64,000 nucleotides of DNA from Aureobasidium sp. EXF-3400 (lineage: Eukaryota > Ascomycota > Dothideomycetes > Dothideales > Saccotheciaceae). This document shows, in pieces, positions 23,003-34,674 of this stretch. Position 1 is the stretch's first letter, and every line of letters begins with the position of its first letter. The position numbers and the translations under genes are program-made. Below the pieces are notes generated by a model that was not told the origin of the DNA, made no database searches, and saw only the letters and a program-made list of their open reading frames with translations. The stretch is from NCBI GenBank assembly GCA_024195585.1, contig SWBL01000018.1, positions 1 to 64,000 on the forward strand, written 5' to 3'.

Positions 23003-25197
23003 TCAATTGTTCTCCCCTATTTCTGATTTGACAGGATGCGCCAAAAATGGACTTATACACATGCGTCCAGTACCAGTCTCTTCATCTCTGGTGCCTCCCT
23101 CCTTGTTCTCGCGGAGACCTAGCCAGCGGCGCCAAAGAGCACCACTGAACCTAGAGTTGTAGTAGAAGGAACTGCCAATGAAGTTGTGCTCACCCCAACC
23201 GAAAGGACTGTCAACATCGATGGCAGGACGGTTGAACATTCTGTCCATGTACTCGAGGTCCCAATCGCGGTCGAAGTAGACAGGGTGAGGAGCGTAGACG
23301 GACTTAAGACCATGTTGCAGAGCGCAAGAGGCAGGCCACATCTCAGGGAACATGGTGTGACGGTACTTCCAAGTCTCCTCGTGCATGATGTCCATCAGGC
23401 GCTTTGAGAGACGGGACACAGTGATAATGGCGCAACGACGAGGTGGAGGGGGCATCTTCAGGTTATAACCAGTCGCATCAAGACGGAAGACCCAGTTAGT
23501 CTTGCTGGGGTCGAAGATAGGGTTGAAAGTGATAAGATCGGCTTCTTCGCCAACTCCCCATTTGAAATCGTCCTTATCGTATGGCATGGGAGGAGTGGTG
23601 TCAGAAGGAGAGGGGGTCAGACCATCGTGTTGGAAAGCCGGAGGACCCCATACAGGAGTCTTACCGTTCTCGCGAGTCTCTTGCTCGACCATGTCGGTGA
23701 AGTTCTGGTAAGTACCGTGCAGTTCGGGCATCCAGAATCTTTCGGCTCTCTCCCACATTCCCTTGCGAGGCTGTTTGCGAGCCCAGTCACCAATAGCAGT
23801 GTTAAATTCGTAGTAGTGGCCGTTGTAGCGGAGATCCATTTCCCAGTTCCAGTAGTAATCGTAATCAGGGAATTGTTGACCGAACCATTGAAGAGCAAAG
23901 TGCGCAGAACGATAGACACCGTGAACACTCTGCTCAGAGGGGTTTTCGAATGGCTCAGCGAAAGGAGGAGGGTAGTAGTTGAGCAACTGAGCTTCAGACC
24001 AGAGAACAGTCATGTTCCAGAACTCCTTGGGCATATTCTGTTCGATGACCTTCTGGTACACACTCTTGTCGGCCCAGATGGGAAGAGTCTCATCCTTGAC
24101 GTGCAGAAGGAACCAGACGTCGTACTCACCACCAGACTTGAGCGAGAGCTCAGCAATCATGGCGCGAAGAGAGTAGAGCTGGTTGTAATTGAAGTTGTAG
24201 CCAGTCCAGATGCGAAGAATATAGGCATGGCGGGCGACCTTACGGTGAGCGTCCTTGTTCTCGAAACGAGCTTTGTTCTTGTCGTGGCACTTCTTCATGG
24301 CCTTGCCCCAATTGACGTTGGAGTAGTCGACTGTGCCCATCTTCTCGAAGAGCTTGTCGGTACCGACATTTTCCGAGTCGAGACCGGGACCGAGACCACC
24401 AGCGGTAGCATTGTAACCATAACCGTAAGGACCGAGTCTGCCATATCTATCGTAACAGACATCGTCTCTGATACCAAGTTCCTTGTGAGTACCGAAGACG
24501 GGAGCAGGCACGTTTCTAGGGAGGCCAGGGTAGACGTAGACGTCAGGCACTTCGACCTTGTCCTCATCGTCCATGTAACAGGTCTCAACTTTTCCATGCT
24601 TTTGAGTGTATTCGTACGAGTTGTAATCGGGATAAGGGTTCAATTTGATGGGTTCGAAAGCCGGTTGCTTGGGAAGGCCGCGTGCTTCGTTGCCGTCAAC
24701 AAGACCATCTGGCACGGATCGGTTGTAGCGGTTCTGAGGTGTCCAGTCTTTGGCGGGTGTCAAAGTGCGGATACCATTGTAATAGGCTTTGAGTCTGTCG
24801 GCTCACGTCAGTATGCCAGACGAAAGTTACGTGTCGGTGTGTCTTACGGGAAATAATCCTCCCAAGGATAACCCGGAGGCTTTTCACCCGCCGGATCCGG
24901 ATTTGCGGGCTCAGGAGGAGAGTGAAATCTATGATGGCGACTCGCAATGAGCATCAGAAGGACAAAAAGCGACGTCAATGCCCAGAGGAGAATGCGGAGC
25001 GGAGACCAGCGAACTGAGCGCATGGCCTCGCCAGCGCGCCTCGGTGATGGCCATCGGACTCGCTTGAGAGGATGCAATGTAAAGGGCGAGGTGTTGCGGC
25101 TGTCCGAGGGAAGCTGCTGATAGGAAAAGTTGCCATGAAACAGTCTAAGCGGGTTCAGATGGCGCAGACGCGCACCAGTCTGTTGCTGTTGCTGCAT
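23003..25197 (-). CDS. DUF3405-family type II membrane protein (putative Golgi glycosyltransferase-like)
   Basis: Exons 25197-24848 and 24794-23003 (53-nt intron) give 713 residues from the first ATG, before a polyglutamine run. The frame stays open upstream to 25293 with no ATG, so an upstream coding exon is possible. A short cytosolic basic tail is followed by one hydrophobic anchor (ILLWALTSLFVLLMLIA) and a Pro-rich stem, a type II topology. The luminal domain has the DUF3405 pattern: LRIWTGYNFNYNQL, then YDVWFLLHVKDETLP, then DYDYYWNWEMDLRYNGHYY and WPASCALQHGLKSVYAPHP. The family is fungal, of unknown reaction. Topology and DYDYYWNWEMD, where a DxD-like site would sit, suggest a nucleotide-sugar-dependent enzyme, but that is inference. 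Confidence 0.85.
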
Positions 25198-28100
25198 TGT
25201 CGGGAGACCTTCACCAGCATCACTGGAGAGGCTGCTCTCCGACTTCCGCTCCTTGTAGTCTTCCAGGTTGGCGGTGTTGCGAAAAAATAACAATTCAGCG
25301 AGCGACGAGGGTCAGTTATTGGGCCAAGGTCTGCGGACGCGGAAGCCGAGACCAGCCGTTGTATAAAGCCGGGAAAACTTGGGGAGGTTGGGTAGAGTCG
25401 ATGGCGAGCACAAGGTTGATGTCGGCTGGCTGAAGGAGACAGTCAATGGTACAAGGCGCCGAAAGGGGATGACTGGTCCTGATTGAGGTCGAAGAGACGG
25501 GGGGAAGGGGAGGAGGTGAATGGGAGGAGAAAAGTGGTGGAATAATTTCCAAACAGCGTCCAGAAGGAGTTTTGGGGGGCAGACTGGGACAGTAGCAGCA
25601 TAAACGGGCCGCTTGCTAGCACCAGATCAAACACTTGGAACAGCGATGATTGAAGGCTCGAACGGCGGCGAGGTCCGTGTGTCTTTAACAAGAAAGCCTT
25701 CTCAACGCACTATTGCCGACCCGACCTGATTGGTCCGCCGTCAAGACTTCGACGCTCTTTCCTCGTTATCGTACGGAGCTGTCTTGTTTCAGACACTCGA
25801 GAGCTTGTGGTTTTCTGTTGAGACGATGCTTGTTTGCTTGGAATCGCCGTGCACTAATACAGATCTGGATCAGGACGCTGCACTTTTTACTTTGTGTTCA
25901 GCCCGTTGTGTCTCTCTATCCGCGGAAAGTGCAATGGCATTACGCAGCCCCCGGCCTCTGAATCTGGAGATCTCCCACAAGACTCAAGACTCTGCATGCC
26001 CGCTGAGCGCCACACCCGTCTACTGACTCTCCACTTCTCTCTCTTTTCGTCATGCATCCCACAATCCACTGCCACTCCGGGGGGACCTTGCCCTGCTTTT
26101 CTGTCAAGCTGCAGTGCATTTCCAGCTGCTCCATTGATCGCACTCGACCCGCACGATTGCCGGATACTCCGCCAACTTGCCGTCTGCTGTGGTGCTCGAT
26201 ATGTTGCGCCGTACGACCAAAACATGACAGCAGAAAACTTTTGTTTTGATCGGCGAGAGGACTCGCAACCATTGTGAAACACGTCCATATCGCATCCCTA
26301 TGCACATCACCCTTTTCCTAGCACTCCATCAACCATCACCACATCTACCACAAACCTTGCGCTGCAAACCGCGCAATCCCCAGATGCTGCTATCCGTCTT
26401 ACTGTGATTCTCATCATTAATCCCATGCAAACACAAGCTCCCGCTGCTCCGGTCCAGTGTACGGACATGCATGAGACTGGGGTGACGCTACACAGAGTCT
26501 CGCTGTCATTCCATGTCTTGGCTGCCGCGAGAACCATCGAACTCTTCTCACCTTCTCGATGTGATACCCCCCATCATGACCGGCTCCGTAAAAGCCGTCT
26601 GCTTCTGACAAGCCATCTCTGCACAGGCGAAAGAAGCCTCATTGTGATGCATGATTGTACGCGCAATTCAATGGCGATCCATCGCTTCCAATAATTTATC
26701 ATCAGACAGCGACCCCTGCTGCGGAGATCAGTGATGGACATGGTTACCCATCACTGTGATGCTGGCGGTCAAGTGCAAGTTCTACAGCAACCTCTTGTCG
26801 TACTGTACATACAACCCCACCTGAAAAAGCCTCAAGATGATATGCATCGTTGCAACTTGAGATGCAGACATGACTTGCTGCCGCTCTCGGAGAAGCGCAT
26901 CATCCACAAATGTCAGACGGACACAGATTTCTGCCGCATACTGTACAACTTTTGCTTTTTCATGGCGGCATAGTTCGTTCGACATCTTGCAAGAAGCGGG
27001 AAGTTGCAAGAATTAAGGTCATCCGCTCACGCGCAACACTTGCAGCAAACAATAATTCTAATCGGTAGAGAAATCGCCTATCTTTGGCTGGTCACGATTC
27101 AGCTATCGAATGCATGAACGCCCCCAAATTACCAACCACCAATCATATTTTCACATGCTCTGATAAGTCTAACTGATTTACATCGTTCTGATTTCGAATT
27201 CGCTACCGCATTCTCGTCTTTCCTCTCACGTATTTTACCGCGAGATCTCACACAAGAGTACTTTGAACCCCTCATCATGATCGAGCCCAGTCGGAAGCAA
27301 GCCTCGGCATTTATTTTCAGAGACCACTCCTTCCAGACGGCAACTCCAGCCAACACCTGACAGGACCTTTCTCCGTCAAAACACGTTCCTGGCCATTAGA
27401 CTTCGATATACCACGGAACCAGTTCTTATCCAGGCGGCTGGCGATAGGGTTGCTTACCAAGTTCGATTTTGAACGCTACACAACCTTCTTATTCGACCGA
27501 GGCTGAAGTAATCGTTCGCCACGAAACTCTATCAACGGCAACTTGGTTCACTCAGCGGAATAAGAAACATTATATTAGCCCGTCGCGTTCCTCGCGTTCC
27601 TCGCGGATGAACACGGGTCTGCCTCGTATCTGAAAGGTAGGAAAGCTTGAAGAGACGTCTGTTCCAACTTTCAAGATGCGCCAACCGGTTTGACCAGATT
27701 CAGCATCAATGTCGTTATCGGAATGCTGCATGAAAGTGTGTGGTCCGATGGCTGGGAGCATTTTTCTTCGACAAAGAAAGGCACCCTCGTCACGAGCAGT
27801 CTCTCTTTGCGCCCTCGAAAACACCTAGACCAGATCTAGAGGCTATCTGTCTCCCAAAATACGCGTCGCTGACTCCTCGCGAAGAAAGACACCCAAAAAC
27901 GACAAGAGCATTTGGATGTTGGTTAACTCAGCTGGGTCTAATCTTGGTGTGGCCCTTATTGCTGATTCTCGCGATGCGATGCGATGCGATGCGATGCTGT
28001 TCCGAAGACCGCATCACAACTGTCGAGACTCGGCTATCGGTGCAGTCACGATGCGTTGAACTCGGCCTTTTCGCCAGTCGACCTTCTCTTACCTCGGAAA

Positions 28101-29132
28101 GGTTTCTTCACTTCTGCAATTGTGCTTGAACAGATTTGACCTTGCTAAGGTAGGTCTACAGCCAGAGGTGGCCACTAGGCGTATGAAGTGCAAAAGACAC
28201 ATCAAGGCTGTTCATTGTTACAAAGAGTCGTGACACATGACTATGCGAAATTTGCATGTGACGAGTGCTTCAATCTTGCGGAAGCAGTCATGCAGACAAT
28301 TCTCTGAGCGTTTCAAGGCCGAGTCCACTAAGCCTGCTGTTTGGCATTGGTGGAGGCTCTTGAACAAGAAGACTGGACCTTGTTATCTATGTTATCTGGA
28401 AAAGATTGACTCGAAATAGACGTGGCTGATATAGGTAACGGTGCATGTGCAACGATTGAAAAGGGACAGGTCTGCACCTGGATATTTTGATCATGTGCAA
28501 AGGATTCGTAGCTTGTGACACAGCGATTGTTGTTTGTTGACAGTCATTCAGCAGCATGACTGGCGTGATACGCAGGCAGACATCAAATGAAAAGAGTCAA
28601 GATGCGTCTAGCTGAGACGCGGCGATTCAAATAGTGTGGTTCATTCAGGCGGTGTACAGGGCTTGGCAAGGCGGTGTATGGAGGGGCATTGTGCAGGATG
28701 AAACAGCATCAAAAAGATGGCAGCAATATGTCTGTTTCTCACATGGGAGAACAAAGAGATTGTTGCAGTTGCAACGGGTGGCCTGAAGTAATCAGCAGGG
28801 CCAATACCTTGCAGCGACATGGTAGAAAGCAAGCACGTTATTCGAAGACAGGGAAATTAAACTTTGAACCGTGAGACTGCTGCAGACTGACGACAGCCGA
28901 AGGGCCGAGACGACGACATAAACATCCAAACAAGATACAAACCAATTACTCGCTTGCTCCACACAGAACCACTAGTTTTTCTGCCCTTCTAACAAGACAA
29001 GAGACACGTCCTCATAAACGACCTGCACGCCTGTTTGATCTAGGGAGGCCGCCTTGTGTTTACGAGACGCTGCGCCGATCATCAAGGTGTCTATACAACA
29101 TGTCCATGCAGTAGTTCCCATCACCAAACACA
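25198..29132. other. Large gene-poor interval (about 3.9 kb)
   Basis: Bounded by the 5' end of the DUF3405 gene (minus) and the coiled-coil gene (plus), so it holds two divergent promoters. Frames of up to 130 codons at 25.9-26.3 kb overlap on several frames of both strands and show no family signature. I see no tRNA, no inverted-repeat element and no transposase. A five-unit GCGAT repeat lies at 27971-27995 and a TTCCTCGCG duplication near 27585. Confidence 0.5.
27971..27995. repeat. Pentanucleotide microsatellite (GCGAT)x5
   Basis: Five perfect tandem GCGAT units in non-coding DNA. No evidence of function. Confidence 0.9.
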
Positions 29133-31687
29133 ATGACATCGCCATACCCACCTCTGGACATGGAAGAGCCCGAGCAGAAATCCTCTCCCCTCGCCGGCCC
29201 TGGAACAACACGAGCAAACCGACGACTACAACTAAGAAAGAATGGCTTCCGCGGACGTGTCCTGCCCAATCGCAACATCACTCCCAAACGCACCACTTCG
29301 GATGCTTGGTCCTCGCCTTTGAACCAAGATGACACCCCCACTTCAGACCTACCACAGCCAGAGTCAACAAAGACACATCTCAGTGCAAGAGGGAGGAGAT
29401 CGTCGAGCATACTGCAAGAAATTAGCAACTCGAGTTTGCGACGCAAAGAAAACAAGAACAAACATGACTCGGTCCTGTCTGTCTTTACCGATGAGAATGG
29501 AGATGAGAAGCCATGGAGTTTTGAGTCGTCACCCGCATGGTATCACAAGACTGCCCCACTCTGCATCCAACAGTCACACTGACAGTCCACAACAGCCTCC
29601 CACCTGAAGCGCCGAACCTCACAAAGTCGAGAAAGAAGCATCAACGTACTCAGTCCTACAAGAGCAACCCAGACTCAGATCAAGCCGACCAACACATTGC
29701 ATACCTTGAGTCCGAACTCGCCGCCTACCAAACCCAGCTGGCCTCGTTGACTTCCCCGTCTGTAGCGAAAGAGAAGGGCCAAAAGATACGTTTGCTCAAC
29801 CAAGACATTCGAAGAATTCAGGAAGAGAATTCGCGCTGGGAGGCCGAGTTCGATGAAAGGGTGCTACAGGTCATGGAAGAGCATGATGGTGTCGAATACA
29901 ACCTGCGCGCTAGGATCAACACGTTGGAGGCAGACAGCGACAACTACTTGCAGAAAGTAAAAGAGCTTCAAGCTCAGCTCGATGCCACCAGGAAGGCCTT
30001 GGACATTGCCGAAGCTGCCAACGTCGAGTTCGAGAAGAGATTGGAGACTTTTGCACATCTACTCGTCACTTCACCCATCAAGACCGAGACGCCCCTAGCA
30101 CAACCTCCTTTTATCAAGGAGTCGAGAAGTACGAGACAGAAAAGATTGTCGTTTCACCGCTTCCCTACCGCTGGGTCCTTGCATCAACAAGCAAGTATGC
30201 TTGAACAACACGAAGTTGACGAACAACGACCACACAGCGAAGGTGCTGTACAGGATCACTTTGACAATGCTGTCAGTGATGCAGAATGGGACGCTTCTAA
30301 GCGAGAGTCTTTCATCAGTGACGCCTCGCGCAACAGCATCGACTTTAGCGTTTTTACGAACCAGGACCCTCCACCATCGTCTTCCCGCGCTCGTCCCAAT
30401 CGGAGAATGCGGAGATTCCATGGTGGTTCTCATCTTCCCAAACCTCTGATTTTGTCAGCTGCTCAACTGGCACCAATTCTTGCTTCAGCCCCTATATATG
30501 AACCTCACGATTCCCCTCGCGCCTTTCCTTTTCCCGATGTCCCTGTTGCCCCGAGGAGAGCTAGTTGCCATGAATTCAGTCCCATCACTGGACGTCGGCG
30601 AGCAAAGACCAACACAGATGGGCTGGACCTGTCAGCGCTTCAACCTTTCCCTGCCAAAGAGTCTTCCCCTCCACTTGCATCGACTGAGTCGCAACAAGAC
30701 AAAACTCCAACGCCGCAACGGACAACCACCGAATCTCAGGCCACATCAGCAGAATATCCCTCCATAGGTCCTAATCTAGGCAGAAGCCTGCTTGAAGAGC
30801 TTCACGCCGCTAGAATCGACGACGACGCACAGACAACCTCCTCAGGGCCTACACCATTTGCCACACTCAACGCCAGACCAGCCGAATTGGCTTCCACTTC
30901 CCACAGCACTTCCGTTCAGAGGAGCGTCTCTGGTGCATTACGGCTCAGACACCAACGCAGCATGTCCGAGGCCACGGGTCTGTCAATGTACCCTTCCTCA
31001 CGACAAGTATCTTCAGCCTATCCCCCATCTGTCCCAAAATCCAACAGCATCGTGGACAAAGTGAAAGAGCTGTTACGCCAACCATTCAAGATTGCACGAA
31101 GATGTGTAGCGAGAGCCCACCAAGCCTTTTTGCTTTCAAGAACACTAAACCGCTTCCAATGGATGTTGTTGCATGCTCTTCTGGGTCCCATGGCAACGAG
31201 AAGACTGATGGCTTGTTCTCTGCATGAAAATGCCATCTTGATGTCTGCGCCTTACCGCAACAGCACTTCTAGATCTTCTTCTGCATCGTCGACGAGGACC
31301 CAAGACGACGAAACCAGAGATGAAGGCTTTGAAGCAGATTCGGAAAGTGTAGAACTGAGTCCTTGTCCTGTGCGACAACCTCATCGTCGTGCTACGCCGT
31401 CGTCCTCATCATGTGTCTTTGAAACCAGATTGAGGAGAAATGAGGAACACAGTAGAGTACAGAAGCGCAGGATGCGTAGGGCCGACGAGCGAGACAATGC
31501 ACCCATGTTGAGTCGTCACTCTCCTTGGTTGTGGATCAGGTTCTCACTTACATTGGCATTTGCCATTGCTGCGGCTGTCAAAGAGGGACCAGGGGCTTTG
31601 ATGATGGAGTGTCGCAGTGATGAAGAGGGAAGAAGGTGTGGGTGTTTAAAATGTCTAGGAAGGGAGATGAGGGAATGTCGGGATTGA
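29133..31687 (+). CDS. Hypothetical coiled-coil protein with C-terminal hydrophobic segment
   Basis: Exons 29133-29539 and 29596-31687 give 832 residues. The intron (56 nt, branch-like CACTGAC) is the one whose acceptor restores frame: SSPA-CLPPEAPN. The N terminus is basic and Ser-rich, with a compact motif SILQEISNSSLRRKENKNK followed by SVLSVFTDENGDEKPWSFE. A coiled coil spans about residues 165-300 (HIAYLESELAAYQTQ, RIQEENSRWEAEFDER). The middle is Ser/Pro-rich and likely disordered. Near the C terminus WIRFSLTLAFAIAAAV could be a membrane segment, followed by a Cys pair (CGCLKC). The architecture suggests a tethering or structural protein. I do not recognise the family. Confidence 0.75.
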
Positions 31688-31877
31688 TTGATGAGATAGA
31701 TGACAGGGGTACGTACAGTACAGCAGAAGAGGCTTTTTTCTTTCTTTTGTATAGAATGACAAACACATGGAATGATGGATGGCAGGATTTCCCATACTTT
31801 GACGAAGAGGGGTTGTACATAATCAAATAGAAATACACGTCGAGACCATGAATTTGATCTTCATGAACACTCGATAT

Positions 31878-33462
31878 CTACAACTCGACCACCACACCCG
31901 TCGCACAAATCTCCTTGGCCACTTTCCTCCAAGCCATGAATTGTTCTGCAAATAAAGGATGAGCTTCAGGTCTCCGCTCACTGAGTATGTTTCTATTCAC
32001 ACCCCAAGGTTTTCCCATAGCCGTAAAATGCAATACTGACACTTGGTCGTACAAGGAGAATAGTTCGGCGTAGTATTGCCGTTTCTTCAACTCTTCTTCG
32101 CTGATTCTCTGGACTGTGGTGGTGTTTGTGTCAGGGGAGGAAGAGGGCGGTGCGATGCCGCCTGGTAGGTGAGGTTTTCCGTCGGAGTGTTTGGAGGGGT
32201 TGGTGGTGTTTGGAATGGTGGGTGGGAGGTCGTCATCTGAGTGGTGTTCTGTTGTAGACTCGTTGAATTCCTTGTTGTTTGGTATTTCTGGGAAAGCAGG
32301 TGGTGCTTCTTTCCTGTTTTCCTCGGTCAATGTTGATGATGCTGCAGCGTCTTTCCATCCAGGAGTAGCGACCGTCTCATAGTCGGTGGCTTCAAAGCCA
32401 TAGCCTTGTTGCCTCTTCTCCAGATCCTTAACCCTAGACTCTGCAATCTCCAGTGGATAGTTGGTAGTATCACCATCCTCACGAAACCAACTCGGCAGAT
32501 TCCAATCTTCCCAATGACTGTTCAACGCCACATAACTTCCGGGCAACATCACCACCGTATCCCCAAACATTTCATTAGCAACATCCATATCATACTGATT
32601 CAATCTTACACTCCTCACCGCCATCTCAACTTTCCGCCACAAACTGTCCGATAAAGAAATAACCATCATCGCCGTACTAAACGCTTCCTTGGGAATCCAA
32701 TAAGCTCTGGGCGCTGCAACATCAACTTCAACCCCAGTACTAAACAGATGATCCAAGCTTTTAAGGATCAATTGGTCGGAATCCAAGACTATTACTTTCT
32801 GCAGCGAAAAATCGATCTCGGACATTTTAAAGGCGTGGAGTTTGAGAAGGCAGTCTTTGTAGTATCCAGCTCCTTCGGTGTCGTTGGCTAGGGAGGGAGG
32901 GGTTTGGAGTGAGAGTATTGCTCCAGAGTTCTCAAAGGCTGAAACGTAGAAGGGGGATACTTCGGAAGTGATAAGGACGTAGATGCGGTGGGGGGTGTTG
33001 TGGGTGGAACGGAGGAGGTGGATGTTTACTAGGACGGAGCAGGCGTAGACGTCTTGGGTGGCGTAGAAGACGTAGGCGTAGGGGGAAAGTGGCTAGAATG
33101 GAGTATTAGCGAAACGGATCGGGTGGTGAGTGAGACAGTGTTCGTATATGGAAGAAAGGTCAAACACTAGATTTCCTATGACTGCTTACCTCGACAGGTT
33201 TCGATACTTGAAGCTGTATCTCATCCAAACTCCCAACCACATCTAAATCTTTGCCATTTCCCACACCCCCACCTTCTTGTTTCTTCTCCACGACATCATC
33301 ACTTGCAAAAGACGCGCCCTGTCCAAACATCTGTGTGGCACTAACATGCCTCCACCCTTCTTTCACCACTTCTCTTGACTGCTCATTGCCTGCTCCCACC
33401 CAGATGACAACAAGCAATGCAAAGATGCATAGATATACCAACCTCCCCACTCGCAACAACAT
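31878..33462 (-). CDS. Glycosyltransferase family 8-like protein (GlcNAc-transferase Gnt1-like)
   Basis: Exons 33462-33190 and 33092-31878 give 495 residues. The first ATG in frame begins MLLRVGRLVYLCIFALLVVIW, a type II signal anchor, followed by a stem. The catalytic domain starts SPYAYVFYATQDVYACSVLV and has the nucleotide-sugar and metal motif VIVLDSDQLILKSLDHLF (a DxD in LDSD). PRAYWIP and ALNSHW follow, as in GT8/glycogenin-type folds. A Ser/Pro/Thr-rich insertion (about residues 320-420) separates this from a C-terminal KPWGVNR block. It probably acts in the Golgi. Yeast Gnt1 is the nearest family I can name; the acceptor is unknown. Confidence 0.82.
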
Positions 33463-34674
33463 GTTCCAGTTTTGCCAATCGCAGACGTTCACAGCATAAA
33501 GACAGATCTAGAGGAGAGACAGGTATAACCCATAGAATGGACCAGGAGGAGCAGGAAAAAGGAAACGGCCACAAGAAAAACGAACAGAGCCAGGGCAGAA
33601 GCAACTACACTTAAACAAGGATGAAGACAAGAAGAAGTCAAAAACGTGACTCTAGCAGTGTACCTAGGTAAGACTGAAAGCCTGGTCTGTTCTTCCATCA
33701 GGGCAAAGCAAATCAACCCAGCCAGTCCGCGCAATTAAGCATTTCCTGTTCAGCTGAAAAAAAAGCCGTCCATCTTTATTCCTTGGCCACACCCACCTGA
33801 AAGTAAATCCAGAGCCTCTGTCAGCTCTCAGCTGAAGAGCCACGCCCATCGATTCAAACACGTGAGCTATCCGTAGTCCTGCCAAGAAGAGGTTAAGTCT
33901 TCCTCGATGATTACCATGACTTTATTGAAACCTGAAGGAGCGCTTCCAGGAATAGGGATGGAACATAAAAAAACGGCTGGTGTGAGGGGGGTGTGGAAGG
34001 AGCTGCCACGCCGCGGTGGAACCGGAAAGGGCTTGGCACGACACGTCTTACTCTCAGAAAGCCAACCATCGTTGACTCGCAAAGTTTGATCGCGATGAAC
34101 ATACAGCTGAAAGGACGAGATATTGACATCACGTTCGGAAAAAAGGTTTAGAGCAACCCAAAATAACGGCAAGACAAGTAAACATTGATCATTATCGACT
34201 CCGCTAGAGAAAGGGACGAAAATAGAAATCAGTTCCCCCTGAGAAGCAAAACCGTTGCTCGCTATACATTAAATTGTGCAGCAAAAAGGAAAAAGAAGAG
34301 TCCGACCACAGAGGACAACAGAAAAAACGGCTAGCCACTCGGATAATGAATAGAAAAGAGCAAAGGGAAGAAGAAAGTCCTCATCTAAAGAGATCCAATG
34401 CCACCGCGTGATGGAAGGTATAGTACAGAAGCGAAGGAATAACAAAGGCGTGAACCAAGACTCGCTGATACGCGAAAAAGAAGGAAAAAGCTGAAGCCCA
34501 TGAAAATCGGCATCTCAATATATAAACAGCTTTGTGCTTTGCACCAGTCAGTCGAACAAGCGACCAGCTGGTGTTGGTTCCTTCTAGAGGAAGTGGTCGT
34601 GAAATGAACATAAAACACCCAAACTCCACGCTGATTTTGAAAAGTCAACTCTATGAATCCGTGAGCGATTAACC
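33463..34674. other. Intergenic between two minus-strand genes
   Basis: Contains the promoter of the GT8-like gene and the 3' flank of rax2. Short frames on both strands lack start context, splice support or family motifs. No RNA gene or element recognised. Confidence 0.5.

Noticed and set aside
23627..24856. 409-codon plus-strand frame
   Set aside because: Antisense to the DUF3405 gene, which has family motifs and splice structure. The plus frame is Val-rich with no domain.
25887..26288. Overlapping frames of 121-133 codons on both strands
   Set aside because: Frames overlap on both strands in a GC-balanced stretch and none has family motifs, splice logic or a promoter context.
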